From Paralithodes platypus (taxonomy: Eukaryota > Arthropoda > Malacostraca > Decapoda > Lithodidae), in assembly GCA_032716605.1 (NCBI GenBank), contig CM064560.1, forward strand, positions 16,156,395 through 16,220,394: DNA of 64,000 nt, read 5' to 3'. Below, in pieces: positions 33,056-43,689 of this stretch. The notes beneath the pieces were generated by a model. It saw only the letters and a program-made list of their open reading frames with translations, did not search any database and was not told where the DNA came from. The first letter of the stretch is position 1. Every line of letters starts with the position of its first letter. The translations under genes and the position numbers were made by a program.

Positions 33056-33276
33056 ACTCACATAAGATTATCATGACTGGCTGAACAAAGATCCAGAAAC
33101 ATTTCCTCGGTAAATGGCAGACCCATGAATGCTGGCATTTGTGTCTTTACAGATGTTTGTAATGGCTCAAGAACCTTGATATCACCTATCTGGAGACGAA
33201 AACACCTGATCAGCTGAACAAGTCCCGTGTTGTGTGTAGCAGCCACTTTTCCAATGACCAGTACAGTATAGCGAGG
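33056..33276 (-). CDS. Possible isolated exon, unknown protein
   Basis: An open minus-strand segment of about 70 codons without a Met near its start. It reads LVQLIRCFRLQIGDIKVLEP and PFTEEMFLDLC and ends at a strong donor-like GTGAGTAT at about 33061. The composition looks protein-like (balanced, non-repetitive), unlike its surroundings. No family is recognised and no partner exon is visible in the flanking AT-rich DNA. It may be chance. Confidence 0.25.
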
Positions 33277-33765
33277 TTGGCCGTCTGACGTCTGACGCTA
33301 CACCATTTACAGATGTTCCTAATAATTAAATAGCGTAATATACTCATATTGTATTTGTTGTCATCCACTTGCTAAGTTATCTTTAATTTAAGATATACTT
33401 TCAATTATATTATCTTTCATGAAGCTTATGCTTTCGCCACCCTTTACATACCTAACCGTACAAGGCTCAATACGAAGTGAAGCATAGTGTCTAAAGGACA
33501 TTCAGATGCAACAGCCAATTACAAAACACATTAGGATCATTATAAGTTGAGAACAGAGTATAATCACAATAATGTTAGGAAATATAGTAATATAGTAAAA
33601 GATGGCTTAAGTAAGCACACGAATACAGAATAGTTAGAATGTAACATCGAGAGAGCATATATATACAGTATATAATTATACATATATAATCCTCCCCCTT
33701 TAATGGTGTGTATACACATTTTCTCTTGTAATATCCTTGTGATTACTACAGCCGAGGAGTAGTAA
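33277..33765. other. Non-coding stretch
   Basis: AT-rich with short TA repeats near 33660-33690. Nothing else is recognised. Confidence 0.4.
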
Positions 33766-33769
33766 TTAA

Positions 33770-33925
33770 CCCTTTCAAGATTATGACCGATTTTGACAGT
33801 ATGTTCTGGCTATCATTAGACGATTTTATAGTTTAGGAAGGATCTGTGGGAATTATAGGGGTAAAGACAATCTCAATTAACTCTGACGTCCATATACCCT
33901 TCCTAATCTGAATAAAATCATTTAA
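33770..33925 (+). mobile_element. TTAA MITE family A, copy A2 (right end missing)
   Basis: Starts after TTAA (33766-33769) with CCCTTTCAAGATTATGACC, then the family A core (TTCTGGCTATCATTAGACGA, GGAAGGATCTGTGGGAATTA). It diverges after AATAAAATCATTTAA, so about 60 bp of the right end is missing. It gives the best-preserved left terminus of the family. Confidence 0.8.
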
Positions 33926-34121
33926 TATTAACCACAAAAAAGAGACCAAAGGCAAAGCTGCCTGCAACAAGTACCCCCCCCCCAATGTTGAAAGAGTGGA
34001 ACAGACCCAATATCAAGGTACATTAGAGGTAATTTAGGTGTGTGGGAAAGAAGTGTGGTGTGCCTGTAAGTGTAGTGAAATTAATAGGAGGAGGAGGTGT
34101 TTGTGAGAGCTAGCTGGACTA

Positions 34122-34255
34122 CTCTCTGTGTAGGTGAGGCACAACAGAAACAGTGGGGGAAGCCAGGCAAATTAACCAGGATTTCCAACTACTACTCATT
34201 ATATGCCTATGTGGCATCCCCTGGGTAATGCCCTGCTCGATTGGCGCTCTCCCCA
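34122..34255. repeat. Dispersed repeat R, copy 1
   Basis: Shares with 55064-55167 the motifs GTGTAGGTGAG, AGAAACAG, TATGCCTATGTGGCATCCCC and TGGGTAATGCCCTGCTCGAT. Unclassified, possibly part of a SINE. Confidence 0.55.
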
Positions 34256-34286
34256 ATATGATTATCTATCCTTAATCTGACCTTAA

Positions 34287-34708
34287 CCCATTGGCTGCGG
34301 CTATGTTTGGGCTATTTAGGGCATATTCAGGCACTCCTGAATGATAAATCAAGCATCTGCATTAAATTAAGTGTATTCTGCCGAAAACTAGGCGAAAATA
34401 GCTTCAGAATGACACCAGAACGGACCGTGTACGTGGTCTGGTTCACTCGCAGTGGTCCCAGTAAAATGCGGGAACCCTGCTATTATGTAACACTCGCTCG
34501 CTTGGCTACACTGATGAGAGAGACAGAGAGAGACTCGCCCGAGACACAGCCCAGCTCAGTGAGCCGCTCGGTGCTCTGAGGGTCGGAGGTGGGCCCCTCA
34601 CGCTCCCACCCACCGACACTCGATTTTTACGTTTTTTACAGGCTTTTAAAGCCTGGAAATTGCTGTAACTTGCCAAAACATTCCAGAACGTCACCTGCAG
34701 CGAAAGGG
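34287..34708 (+). mobile_element. TTAA MITE family C, copy C1
   Basis: 422-bp element between TTAA at 34283-34286 and 34709-34712. It is similar to 62344-62736 (C2): GCATATTCAGGCACTCCTGA, ATTCTGCCGAAAACTAGGC, GCTCTGAGGGTCGGAGGTGG and AGGCTTTTAAAGCCTGGAAA are shared. Left end CCCATTGGCTGCGG and right end (reversed) CCCTTTCGCTGCAGG form imperfect inverted repeats. Non-coding. Confidence 0.85.
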
Positions 34709-34850
34709 TTAATATACTTTACCCTAGCATAATTGATGTTTTATTAGCCTACATGCTCACCTATATTTCCTAAACTTTGCTTAATCTAACATAATTGTAA
34801 CTTTCTTTAAATTTACTATTCAAAACTGGTCTTTATATTTAACCTTACAG

Positions 34851-35375
34851 TTGTTGTTGTTGTTGTTCTTCCCCAAGCTGCCTGGCCGAACAGCCCCAAG
34901 GCCCTGAGCAAGGCCAAGGCCATAACCGAGCGCCCCCACAGAACCCTCCCCGCCGACCACAATAAAGCCTGGGTGACCGAAGCCACTCCATGGCGGGGAG
35001 CTGAGGAGGGTGCGGAAACGCCCGGGAAACCAAAGCCCCACCCAGGGCCCTGTGTCCCTCAGCAATTATGAAGAGAAAGTTGAGGGGCAAGGGAAAAATG
35101 TGACGCTTTGGCTTCCAATCTTGGTAGATTGGGAGGTCAATCCACGTTAGAGACGCCGTCACTTGAGATCTAGAAAATATATAAGTAAAAGGAACAGGCA
35201 GAGTAAGCTATGGGTATGGCAGAGATTGCTCAGTTCTCACTCTGATAGACCAGCCCATCACCACATGACTAGAACCCAATCCTCTCAGCATCAGCTAGGA
35301 AAGGCCCTAGAAAGCCGCCTTTGGCGGGGGGATAGCTCCCCTATTTCAACCCTTTTCGGGGTTGGGCACCCGCCA
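34851..35375 (-). mobile_element. SINE-like element S2 with perfect 12-bp TSD
   Basis: 525-bp element on the minus strand, flanked by TTAACCTTACAG at 34839-34850 and 35376-35387. It starts GGCGGGTGCCCAACCCCG and ends GGCTGTTCGGCCAGGCAGCT then GGGGAAGAACAAC with an (AAC)n tail. The last ~45 bp match the 3' ends of LINE-1 and LINE-2. No long frame. A weak B-box-like GGGTTCTAGTC lies about 110 bp from the 5' end, but I see no clear tRNA-like head, so Pol III transcription is unproven. It is probably mobilised by the LINE that shares its tail. Confidence 0.85.
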
Positions 35376-35387
35376 TTAACCTTACAG

Positions 35388-35786
35388 TAATTGCATATAG
35401 CATTACCTAACCTGCATGATATAATACAAAGTTTGGGTAAACCAACCCGACTGAGAGAGAACTAACCTGAGAGCCAATTATCTTGTTGGTGACTTTTTGT
35501 GAGAAATTACCTGTGAGTGAACTGGCCGATAACCCAAATCGTGACCAGTAATCAATCTATCAGACCAAGACCACCCCAGAACACAATATTACTGATGTGA
35601 ACTTCGTGCTGGAGAAGTGGACTTGTTAAGTCAATATATATGAACCCAAGATGCGGAACTGATTGCCTGCTCATGATATACGGATTAAAATATATTAGTG
35701 AAGCCTAATTTGGTAACCTCATTGTGTGCTTTTTATAGCGGGAGAATATTAAAATACAGAAAAACCCCATGTATTTTTAGCAAAAA

Positions 35787-35787
<1 letters not shown>
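35388..35787. other. Non-coding stretch
   Basis: No gene or repeat is recognised up to the AT microsatellite at 35788-35835. Confidence 0.4.

Positions 35788-35835
<48 letters not shown>
35788..35835. repeat. (AT)n microsatellite
   Basis: About 24 AT units directly before the start of a Penelope N-terminal fragment. Confidence 0.95.
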
Positions 35836-35837
<2 letters not shown>

Positions 35838-35970
35838 ATGAATTTTGCTAACCTGTTGTACCTCATCTCTGAACCCCAGAGGAAAATTGTTAGAACTATT
35901 GAAAGCTGTAACAATAAAATCCTGAATGCTGAAACTGCTATTGCCTTTAACCTCGTCTGTTTAAAAGAGA
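35838..35970 (+). pseudogene. Penelope-like N-terminal fragment, divergent copy
   Basis: Open frame starting MNFANLLYLISEPQRK and reaching FNLVCLKEN, then lost in a short AT repeat. It is a diverged version of the N-terminal start seen at 40973 and (inverted) 36124. It faces the minus-strand copy across the AT repeat, forming a small inverted arrangement. Being more diverged, it is likely from an older insertion. Confidence 0.7.
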
Positions 35971-35989
35971 ATATAATATATATATATAT

Positions 35990-36124
35990 ATTTTCTTTAA
36001 TACATACGAGGTTGAAAGAAATGGCAATTTCTGCGTTGGAAATTTTATTATTCAAAGTTTCCAGGTCTCTGATGAGTTTTCGCTGGGTGGCAGGAAGTAG
36101 ATGAAGGAGATGAGCAAAATTCAT
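35990..36124 (-). pseudogene. Penelope-like N-terminal start, left arm
   Basis: Starts MNFAHLLHLLPATQRKLIRD at 36124 and reaches NLVCIKEN before running into the AT repeat. It is the start of a following unit after the terminal repeat, as expected for partial tandem copies of Penelope-like elements. Confidence 0.8.
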
Positions 36125-36160
36125 GGTGGTACAGGGTTACATAAATGTACATGATGATAC

Positions 36161-36210
36161 AGGATATACGACGCGTTTCACTGGACAACCAGCATTATCA
36201 AGTAAGGAAG
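36161..36210 (-). ncRNA. Hammerhead-like ribozyme motif in Penelope terminal repeat (left)
   Basis: Inverted copy of the motif at 40885-40945, identical in its core: TTGATAA, a CTGG/CCAG stem with a TTGT loop, GAAAC and GCGTC. See the right-hand copy for the reading. Confidence 0.5.
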
Positions 36211-36368
36211 GAATGATATAAAAGGTAAACAGGAAGGGTATATATAGAGGGTGGAGGATCAGAGGAGGCGGAAAACAGGGGGCAAAAGTCTGCTATTGGT
36301 GGAAGCGTAAACTAGGAGAGAGAAGGGGTTAACCGCTTCACGCATGCGCACTGGATGCGGGATGGTGG

Positions 36369-38473
36369 TCAGTAGGTGGGGTCGAAGCTGATTGGCTGCG
36401 TGTCGAGTGGCCTAAGTTGTGTGGCGCCTGCAGAAGACGAAGCTGAAGGAGGTAGCGCGGGGGGCTGCGTCAAGGGCACCGGGGGGCGAGGAGGGGTGTT
36501 AGGTCCTGTAGGGTAGTGCCTTTTGGCAGAAGGAAGGATCTGAAGGTCCAGAGTTTGGTTGTTGATGTTGGGATGTAAGGCTTGGATATATAAAGCTTCG
36601 AGTATAGGTAATCTCCTTGGGTCACTTTCTTTATCGAGTATGGTGGTGTGTTTCTCTAACTCGTTGCGTGTGAGGTGAGGGTGGTTAGGGGTGAGATAGT
36701 GGTCTTTGATGGCTCCAGCCTGAAGGTGAAGAGTTAACCGACGTGAAAGACGAGTCTGCGTCATACCAATATAGGAATGAGGTCCACAGTCCTCATAATT
36801 ACAGGTATGTTGGTAAATGACGTGATCGTCGGTCATCGGGCTCTTTATCTTGGTGGAGGTTGGTTTGTTGCGGAGAACGAGGTTGGAGGTCTTGGGGGAT
36901 TTGTAATAAATTATTAATTTGATTTTGTTTTCTGGGTTGGTTGGGTGGACATGCTTGGAGATTATTTCTTTTAAGACGGCCTCGTCATTTTTGTGTTCAG
37001 AGGACATGTAATTGCGGTAGAAGATCTTAATTTCATTGGGGGGGTCAATGTTGGGAGGGCTTTGGGTGTACCATTTTTCAAGATGGTGGTTGATGGTGCT
37101 GGAGATGTCGGAGTTGGAGTATCCGTCATTTACTAAAACTTGGGATAGTCTTTCTAGTTCCTGGTGGGTGTCGGCCCAGGTAGAGCAGTGCGTGAGGGCT
37201 CTCCTAACATAGGCGGAGATGGAGGATAGAAGATAACGGCGGGGGCATTCACTATCGCCGTTGAGGCATTGTCCTGTGTTAGTAGGTTTAATGTAGACGG
37301 TGGTTTTGAACCCATGGTCGTTCAGAGCTACGAGGATGTCGAGGAAGGGGAGTTGTCCATTGTTAGATTTTTCAAAGGTGAAGTTAAGTCCGGAGGAGGT
37401 CATGAAGCGACGCTGGAGTTCCTGTAGTTCGTGGAGGTCCTTGATTTGCACGAAGATGTCATCCACGTATCTACAGTAGACGGCTGGTCGTTGGGCAGCT
37501 AGGAGCTCTTCCTCGATGGTACCCATGAAAAAGTTCGCAAAAAGAACTCCTAGGGGGCTGCCCATCGCCACACCGTCTATCTGCTTGTACATGTTGCCCC
37601 GGGGGCAAAGGAAGGGGGCCTCCTTGGTACATAGCTCCAGTAGTGTTTTCAGGGCCTTCTCCGGGATGTCCAGTGTAGGTGTATCAGGGCAATGATAAAT
37701 TCGATGTAGAATCATGTCAATGGTCCTATCCACTGGCACGTTGGTGAACAGGCTTTCTACGTCGAGAGAGGCGATAGTGTGGTTGTTGTTACGGGGGGCG
37801 TCTCGTAAAATTTCCAAGAAATCGTGGGCTGAGTTAAGGTTGAATTGGCTGGGCACGTAGGGGGTGAGGAGGTTGTTCAGGGCCTTGGCGATCTGGTAGG
37901 TGGCAGTGGGTATCTGGGAGATGATGGGGCGGAGGGGGTTCCCAGGTTTGTGTGTTTTGATGGTTCCGTACGCATAACCAGGGGTGTATTCTCAGACGAG
38001 TTTTTTAAGGTGGATCCCTCCTTGTTTGGCGTTGATGGCGGTGATGGTGGTGTTGGCAATACGTTTGATTTCGTCGGTTGGGTTGCGGGTGATCTTTTTA
38101 AATTTAGTGTTGTCACTTAAGATGACGTCCATTTTTCTAAGATATTCCTCCTTGTCATGGATCACGAGGCAGGAAGCTTTATCCGCACGACGGATGATGA
38201 TGTTGGGGTTGTCTCTTAATAGTTTGGCAGCTTGGAAGTGTTGTTTGTTGAGTATTTTGCTATGGTGAGTTCCTCTGGTTTTGGCGGCTTCAGCGAGGAG
38301 AGTAGGTTGTAGGGCGGGAGTAGTGGTGACCTTGCCATCCTTCTTGAGTCGTAGGATGTCGTCCAGGAGGATTTCCGTTTCTAGGCGTTTCCGGTGGGGG
38401 CCAGGTTTGGAGCTGTAGTGGCAGTTGAGGCCTTTGTTGAGGAGGTCTTCTTGGTCCAGGGTCAGAATGGTGT
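36369..38473 (-). pseudogene. Penelope-like RT with GIY-YIG endonuclease (left copy)
   Basis: A frame from the truncation point (about 38473, 'NTILTLDQEDLLNKG') to the stop at 36369, broken by one in-frame TGA at about 37994 where the other copy has GGA (Gly). RT motifs: LDVESLFTNVP near 37755, DGVAMGSPLGVLFANFFMG near 37555 and RYVDDIF near 37475 (catalytic Asp pair). The C-terminal domain has HVIYQHTC..EDCGPHSYIGMTQTRLSRR near 36830-36740, a GIY-YIG nuclease, which nicks target DNA in these elements. Apart from the stop it is intact over about 700 codons. Confidence 0.92.
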
Positions 38474-38481
38474 TCTGGTGA

Positions 38482-40759
38482 ATGGTGAATGGTGCCCTCG
38501 AACAACTCCTTGAACAACACAGAAGACAAGCCGAAAACACAACCATAAAAAAGCTTGCCCGTCTTTATGGCGGAAACTTAAAACTTTCCAAACCAACAAA
38601 AGGATATATAAACCTTACTAACACCATTCTGACCCTGGACCAAGAAGACCTCCTCAACAAAGGCCTCAACTGCCACTACAGCTCCAAACCTGGCCCCCAC
38701 CGGAAACGCCTAGAAACGGAAATCCTCCTGGACGACATCCTACGACTCAAGAAGGATGGCAAGGTCACCACTACTCCCGCCCTACAACCTACTCTCCTCG
38801 CTGAAGCCGCCAAAACCAGAGGAACTCACCATAGCAAAATACTCAACAAACAACACTTCCAAGCTGCCAAACTATTAAGAGACAACCCCAACATCATCAT
38901 CCGTTGTGCGGATAAAGCTTCCTGCCTCGTGATCCATGACAAGGAGGAATATCTTAGAAAAATGGACGTCATCTTAAGTGACAACACTAAATTTAAAAAG
39001 ATCACCCGCAACCCAACCGACGAAATCAAACGTATTGCCAACACCACCATCACCGCCATCAACGCCAAACAAGGAGGGATCCACCTTAAAAAACTCGTCG
39101 GAGAATATACCCCTGGTTATGCGTACGGAACCATCAAAACACACAAACCTGGGAACCCCCTCCGCCCCATCATCTCCCAGATACCCACTGCCACCTACCA
39201 GATCGCCAAGGCCCTGAACAACCTCCTCACCCCCTACGTGCCCAGCCAATTCAACCTTAACTCAGCCCACGATTTCTTGGAAATTTTACGAGACGCCCCC
39301 CGTAACAACAACCACACTATCGCCTCTCTCGACGTAGAAAGCCTGTTCACCAACGTGCCAGTGGATAGGACCATTGACATGATTCTACGTCGAATTTATC
39401 ATTGCCCTGATACACCTACACTGGACATCCCGGAGAAGGCCCTGAAACACTACTGGAGCTATGTACCAAGGAGGCCCCCTTCCTTTGCCCCGGGGCAACA
39501 TGTACAAGCAGATAGACGGTGTGGCGATGGGCAGCCCCCTAGGAGTTCTTTTTGCGAACTTTTTCATGGGTACCATCGAGGAAGAGCTCCTAGCTGCCCA
39601 ACGACCAGCCGTCTACTGTAGATACGTGGATGACATCTTCGTGCAAATCAAGGACCTCCACGAACTACAGGAACTCCAGCGTCGCTTCATGACCTCCTCC
39701 GGACTTAACTTCACCTTTGAAAAATCTAACAATGGACAACTCCCCTTCCTCGACATCCTCGTAGCTCTGAACGACCATGGGTTCAAAACCACCGTCTACA
39801 TTAAACCTACTAACACAGGACAATGCCTCAACGGCGATAGTGAATGCCCCCGCCGTTATCTTCTATCCTCCATCTCCGCCTATGTTAGGAGAGCCCTCAC
39901 GCACTGCTCTACCTGGGCCGACACCCACCAGGAACTAGAAAGACTATCCCAAGTTTTAGTAAATAACGGATACTCCAACTCCGACATCTCCAGCACCATC
40001 AACCACCATCTTGAAAAATGGTACACCCAAAGCCCTCCCAACATTGACCCCCCCAATGAAATTAAGATCTTCTACCGCAATTACATGTCCTCTGAACACA
40101 AAAATGACGAGGCCGTCTTAAAAGAAATAATCTCCAAGCATGTCCACCCAACCAACCCGGAAAACAAAATCAAATTAATAATTTATTACAAATCCCCCAA
40201 GACCTCCAACCTCGTTCTCCGCAACAAACCAGCCTCCACCAAGATAAAGAGCCCGATGACCGACGATCACGTCATTTACCAACATACCTGTAATTATGAG
40301 GACTGTGGACCTCATTCCTATATTGGTATGACGCAGACTCGTCTTTCACGTCGGTTAACTCTTCACCTTCAGGCTGGAGCCATCAAAGACCACTATCTCA
40401 CCCCTAACCACCCTCACCTCACACGCAACGAGTTAGAGAAATACACCACCATACTCGATAAAGAAAGTGACCCAAGGAGATTACCTATACTCGAAGCTTT
40501 ATATATCCAAGCCTTACATCCCAACATCAACAACCAAACTCTGGACCTTCAGATCCTTCCTTCTGCCAAAAGGCACTACCCTACAGGACCTAACACCCCT
40601 CCTCGCCCCCCGGTGCCCTTGACGCAGCCACCCGCGCTACGTCCTTCAGCTTCGTCTTCTGCAGGCGCCACACAACTTAGGCCACGCCCCTCGACACGCA
40701 GCCAATCAGCTTCGACCCCACCTACTGACCACCATCCCGCATCCAGTGCGCATGCGTGA
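38482..40759 (+). pseudogene. Penelope-like RT with GIY-YIG endonuclease (right copy)
   Basis: Plus-strand copy with a longer 5' side: residues such as EQLLEQHRRQAENTTIKKL and LYGGNLKLSKPTKG precede the point where the left copy is truncated. The first frame ends at 39621. Two single-base losses (AAAA to AAA near 39447, CCCCC to CCCC near 39491) shift the frame just before DGVAMGSPLGVLFANFFMG; the second frame (from about 39490) then carries RYVDDIF (about 39620) and the GIY-YIG domain (SYIGMTQTRLSRR near 40316) to a stop at 40759. Both shifts are homopolymer losses. The protein reverse-transcribes its RNA and nicks DNA with the GIY-YIG domain. Confidence 0.92.
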
Positions 40760-40884
40760 AGCGGTTAACCCCTTCTCTCTCCTAGTTTACGCTTCCACCA
40801 ATAGCAGACTTTTGCCCCCTGTTTTCCGCCTCCTCTGATCCTCCACCCTCTATATATACCCTTCCTGTTTACCTTTTATATCAT

Positions 40885-40945
40885 TCCTTCCTTACTTGAT
40901 AATGCTGGTTGTCCAGTGAAACGCGTCGTATATCCTGTATCATCA
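40885..40945 (+). ncRNA. Hammerhead-like ribozyme motif in Penelope terminal repeat (right)
   Basis: Between the stop (40759) and the next unit's ATG (40973). CTTAC (part of stem I) is followed by TTGATAA in the position of the CUGAUGA core, then CTGG-TTGT-CCAG as stem-loop II, GAAAC, a minimal stem III (AC-GC-GT) and GTC, with GTA after the expected cut at 40927 pairing back to TAC. Relative to the consensus core, C3 is U and G8 is A, which keeps a base pair between them. Hammerheads with such short stem III are known from Penelope terminal repeats. Activity is not shown by sequence. Confidence 0.5.
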
Positions 40946-40972
40946 TGTACATTTATGTAACCCTGTACCACC

Positions 40973-41115
40973 ATGAATTTTGCTCATCTCCTTCATCTAC
41001 TTCCTGCCACCCAGCGAAAACTCATCAGAGACCTGGAAACTTTGAATAATAAAATTTCCAACGCAGAAATTGCCATTTCTTTCAACCTCGTATGTATTAA
41101 AGAAAATTTATTACC
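40973..41115 (+). pseudogene. Penelope-like N-terminal start, right arm
   Basis: MNFAHLLHLLPATQRKLIRD onward to VCIKENLLPGFTN, then AT repeat. It is the beginning of a second tandem unit after the terminal repeat and is identical in plan to 36124-35990. Confidence 0.8.
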
Positions 41116-41384
41116 TGGCTTTACTAACATATATATATATATATATATATATATACAGTATATATATATATATAATATAATAATTTTTTGCTTTAGACGA
41201 GGAACACGTTTCATGGTACAGACTTAGCCCATAAAAAGTGTCATCGTTAAATTATGTATACTCTTCTTGTACCGTTCAATTGTCCATAGGTTGTTAGTTT
41301 TCAATCCTCACACATATACCTCTTCTTCTACTATGAGTCAACAGGATAAAAATGCAAACAGACCTTATAAATCCTCTGAAGAGT

Positions 41385-41475
41385 ATGGCTATCATTAGAC
41401 GATTGTATACAGTTTATGAAAGATCTGTCAAAATCAACTAAACCTCTGACTTCCATATACCCTTCCTAAGTATTG
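41385..41475 (+). mobile_element. TTAA MITE family A, fragment A4
   Basis: Central family A sequence (GGCTATCATTAGACGATTGT, AAAGATCTGT, CTGACTTCCATATACCCTTC) without termini. It is cut on the right by the TAG-rich region. Confidence 0.65.
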
Positions 41476-41477
41476 TT

Positions 41478-41675
41478 ATTAGTAGAAGAACCTGTAGTAG
41501 TAGTAGTAGTAGAGGCGACTGGATTGAAGTTGCATAGTGTAGAGTAGTAGTATAGTAGAATAGTAGGAATATAGTAATATCTGATGTGTGTAAAATAGAA
41601 TGAATGTACAATATTAAATACAAAAAAGTAGTAGTAGTAGTAGTAGTAGTAGTTGTAGTAGTAGTAGTAGTAGTT

Positions 41676-41713
<38 letters not shown>

Positions 41714-41800
41714 TGAAGAAGCTGGCAGAGGTGGAAACTTATACTCTGGAAAGTAGTAGTAGTAGTAGTAGTAGTAGTTGTAGTAGTAGTAGTAGTAGTT

Positions 41801-41832
<32 letters not shown>

Positions 41833-41869
41833 TGAAGAAGCTGGCAGAGGTGGAAACTTATACTCTGGA

Positions 41870-41912
<43 letters not shown>

Positions 41913-41915
41913 TGT

Positions 41916-41959
<44 letters not shown>

Positions 41960-41996
41960 TGAAGAAGCTGGCAGAGGTGGAAACTTATACTCTGGA

Positions 41997-42048
<52 letters not shown>

Positions 42049-42085
42049 TGAAGAAGCTGGCAGAGGTGGAAACTTATACTCTGGA

Positions 42086-42119
<34 letters not shown>

Positions 42120-42186
42120 TGTAGTAGTAGTAGTAGTAGTAGTAGTAGTTGAAGAAGCTGGCAGAGGTGGAAACTTATACTCTGGA

Positions 42187-42217
<31 letters not shown>

Positions 42218-42263
42218 TGTAGTAGTAGTAGTAGTAGTTGTAGTAGTAGTAGTAGTAGTAGTT

Positions 42264-42301
<38 letters not shown>

Positions 42302-42302
42302 T

Positions 42303-42337
<35 letters not shown>

Positions 42338-42374
42338 TGAAGAAGCTGGCAGAGGTGGAAACTTATACTCTGGA

Positions 42375-42426
<52 letters not shown>

Positions 42427-42463
42427 TGAAGAAGCTGGCAGAGGTGGAAACTTATACTCTGGA

Positions 42464-42494
<31 letters not shown>

Positions 42495-42495
42495 T

Positions 42496-42536
<41 letters not shown>

Positions 42537-42714
42537 TGAAGAAGCTGGCAGAGGTGGAAACTTATACTCTGGAAAGTAGTAGTAGTAGTAGTAGTTAGTA
42601 GTTGTAGTTGTAGTAGTAGTAGTAAGTAGTAGTAGTAGTAGTTGAAGAAGCTGGCAGAGGTGGAAACTTATACTCTGGAAAGTAGTAGTATTAGTAGTAG
42701 TAGTAGTAGTAGTT

Positions 42715-42752
<38 letters not shown>

Positions 42753-42789
42753 TGAAGAAGCTGGCAGAGGTGGAAACTTATACTCTGGA

Positions 42790-42859
<70 letters not shown>

Positions 42860-42896
42860 TGAAGAAGCTGGCAGAGGTGGAAACTTATACTCTGGA

Positions 42897-42927
<31 letters not shown>

Positions 42928-42928
42928 T

Positions 42929-42961
<33 letters not shown>

Positions 42962-43098
42962 TAGTAGTTGAAGAAGCTGGCAGAGGTGGAAACTTATACT
43001 CTGGAAAGTAGTAGTAGTAGTAGTAGTAGTAGTATTGTAGTAGTAGTAGTAGTAGTAGTAGTAGTTGAAGAAGCTGGCAGAGGAAACTTATACTCTGA

Positions 43099-43130
<32 letters not shown>

Positions 43131-43134
43131 TATT

Positions 43135-43184
<50 letters not shown>

Positions 43185-43221
43185 TGAAGAAGCTGGCAGA
43201 GGTGGAAACTTATACTCTGGA

Positions 43222-43252
<31 letters not shown>

Positions 43253-43253
43253 T

Positions 43254-43294
<41 letters not shown>

Positions 43295-43331
43295 TGAAGA
43301 AGCTGGCAGAGGTGGAAACTTATACTCTGGA

Positions 43332-43365
<34 letters not shown>

Positions 43366-43366
43366 T

Positions 43367-43410
<44 letters not shown>

Positions 43411-43447
43411 TGAAGAAGCTGGCAGAGGTGGAAACTTATACTCTGGA

Positions 43448-43484
<37 letters not shown>

Positions 43485-43485
43485 T

Positions 43486-43544
<59 letters not shown>

Positions 43545-43580
43545 TGAAGAAGCTGGCAGAGGTGGAAACTTATACTCTGG
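41478..43580. repeat. (TAG)n array with interspersed 41-bp unit
   Basis: About 17 blocks of variable (TAG)n, with occasional TTG interruptions, are separated by a conserved ~41-bp segment beginning TTGAAGAAGCTGGCAGAGGT and ending TATACTCTGGAAAG. At the left, 41497-41640 matches the 3' end of the RT element (46867-47010). At the right, the last 41-bp unit continues directly into that element. The array therefore joins the 3' tail of one copy to the next copy. Confidence 0.95.
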
Positions 43581-43689
43581 GAAGGATTACTGGAAGAGGA
43601 AGTTATAACTTGAACAGATGCAGCTTACTCAGAGATTGTATATTGGTCTGCACACAACTTTTTCTACCCACCAAAATGTGATGTCACCG

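Larger units (their letters stand above)
35985..38473 (-). mobile_element. Penelope-like element, left inverted copy
   Basis: Minus-strand copy of a Penelope-like retroelement and the left arm of a large palindrome with 38620-41115. It contains RT and GIY-YIG coding sequence (38473-36369), a terminal repeat with a hammerhead-like motif (36161-36210) and the start of a second unit (36124-35990). Its 5' side is truncated at 38473. Confidence 0.9.
38474..41115 (+). mobile_element. Penelope-like element, right copy
   Basis: Right arm of the palindrome (38620-41115 pairs with 38473-35985). The 146-bp centre (38474-38619) belongs only to this copy. It ends in the N-terminal start of a next unit that disappears into an AT repeat at about 41132. 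Confidence 0.9.

Noticed and set aside
35777..36124. Tyr-Ile repeat tails on short frames here and at 40973 and 54869
   Set aside because: The repeated part is (AT)n; only the non-repeat N-terminal segments are Penelope coding sequence.
42149..42340. Poly-serine protein
   Set aside because: It is the (TAG)n repeat read in the AGT frame.
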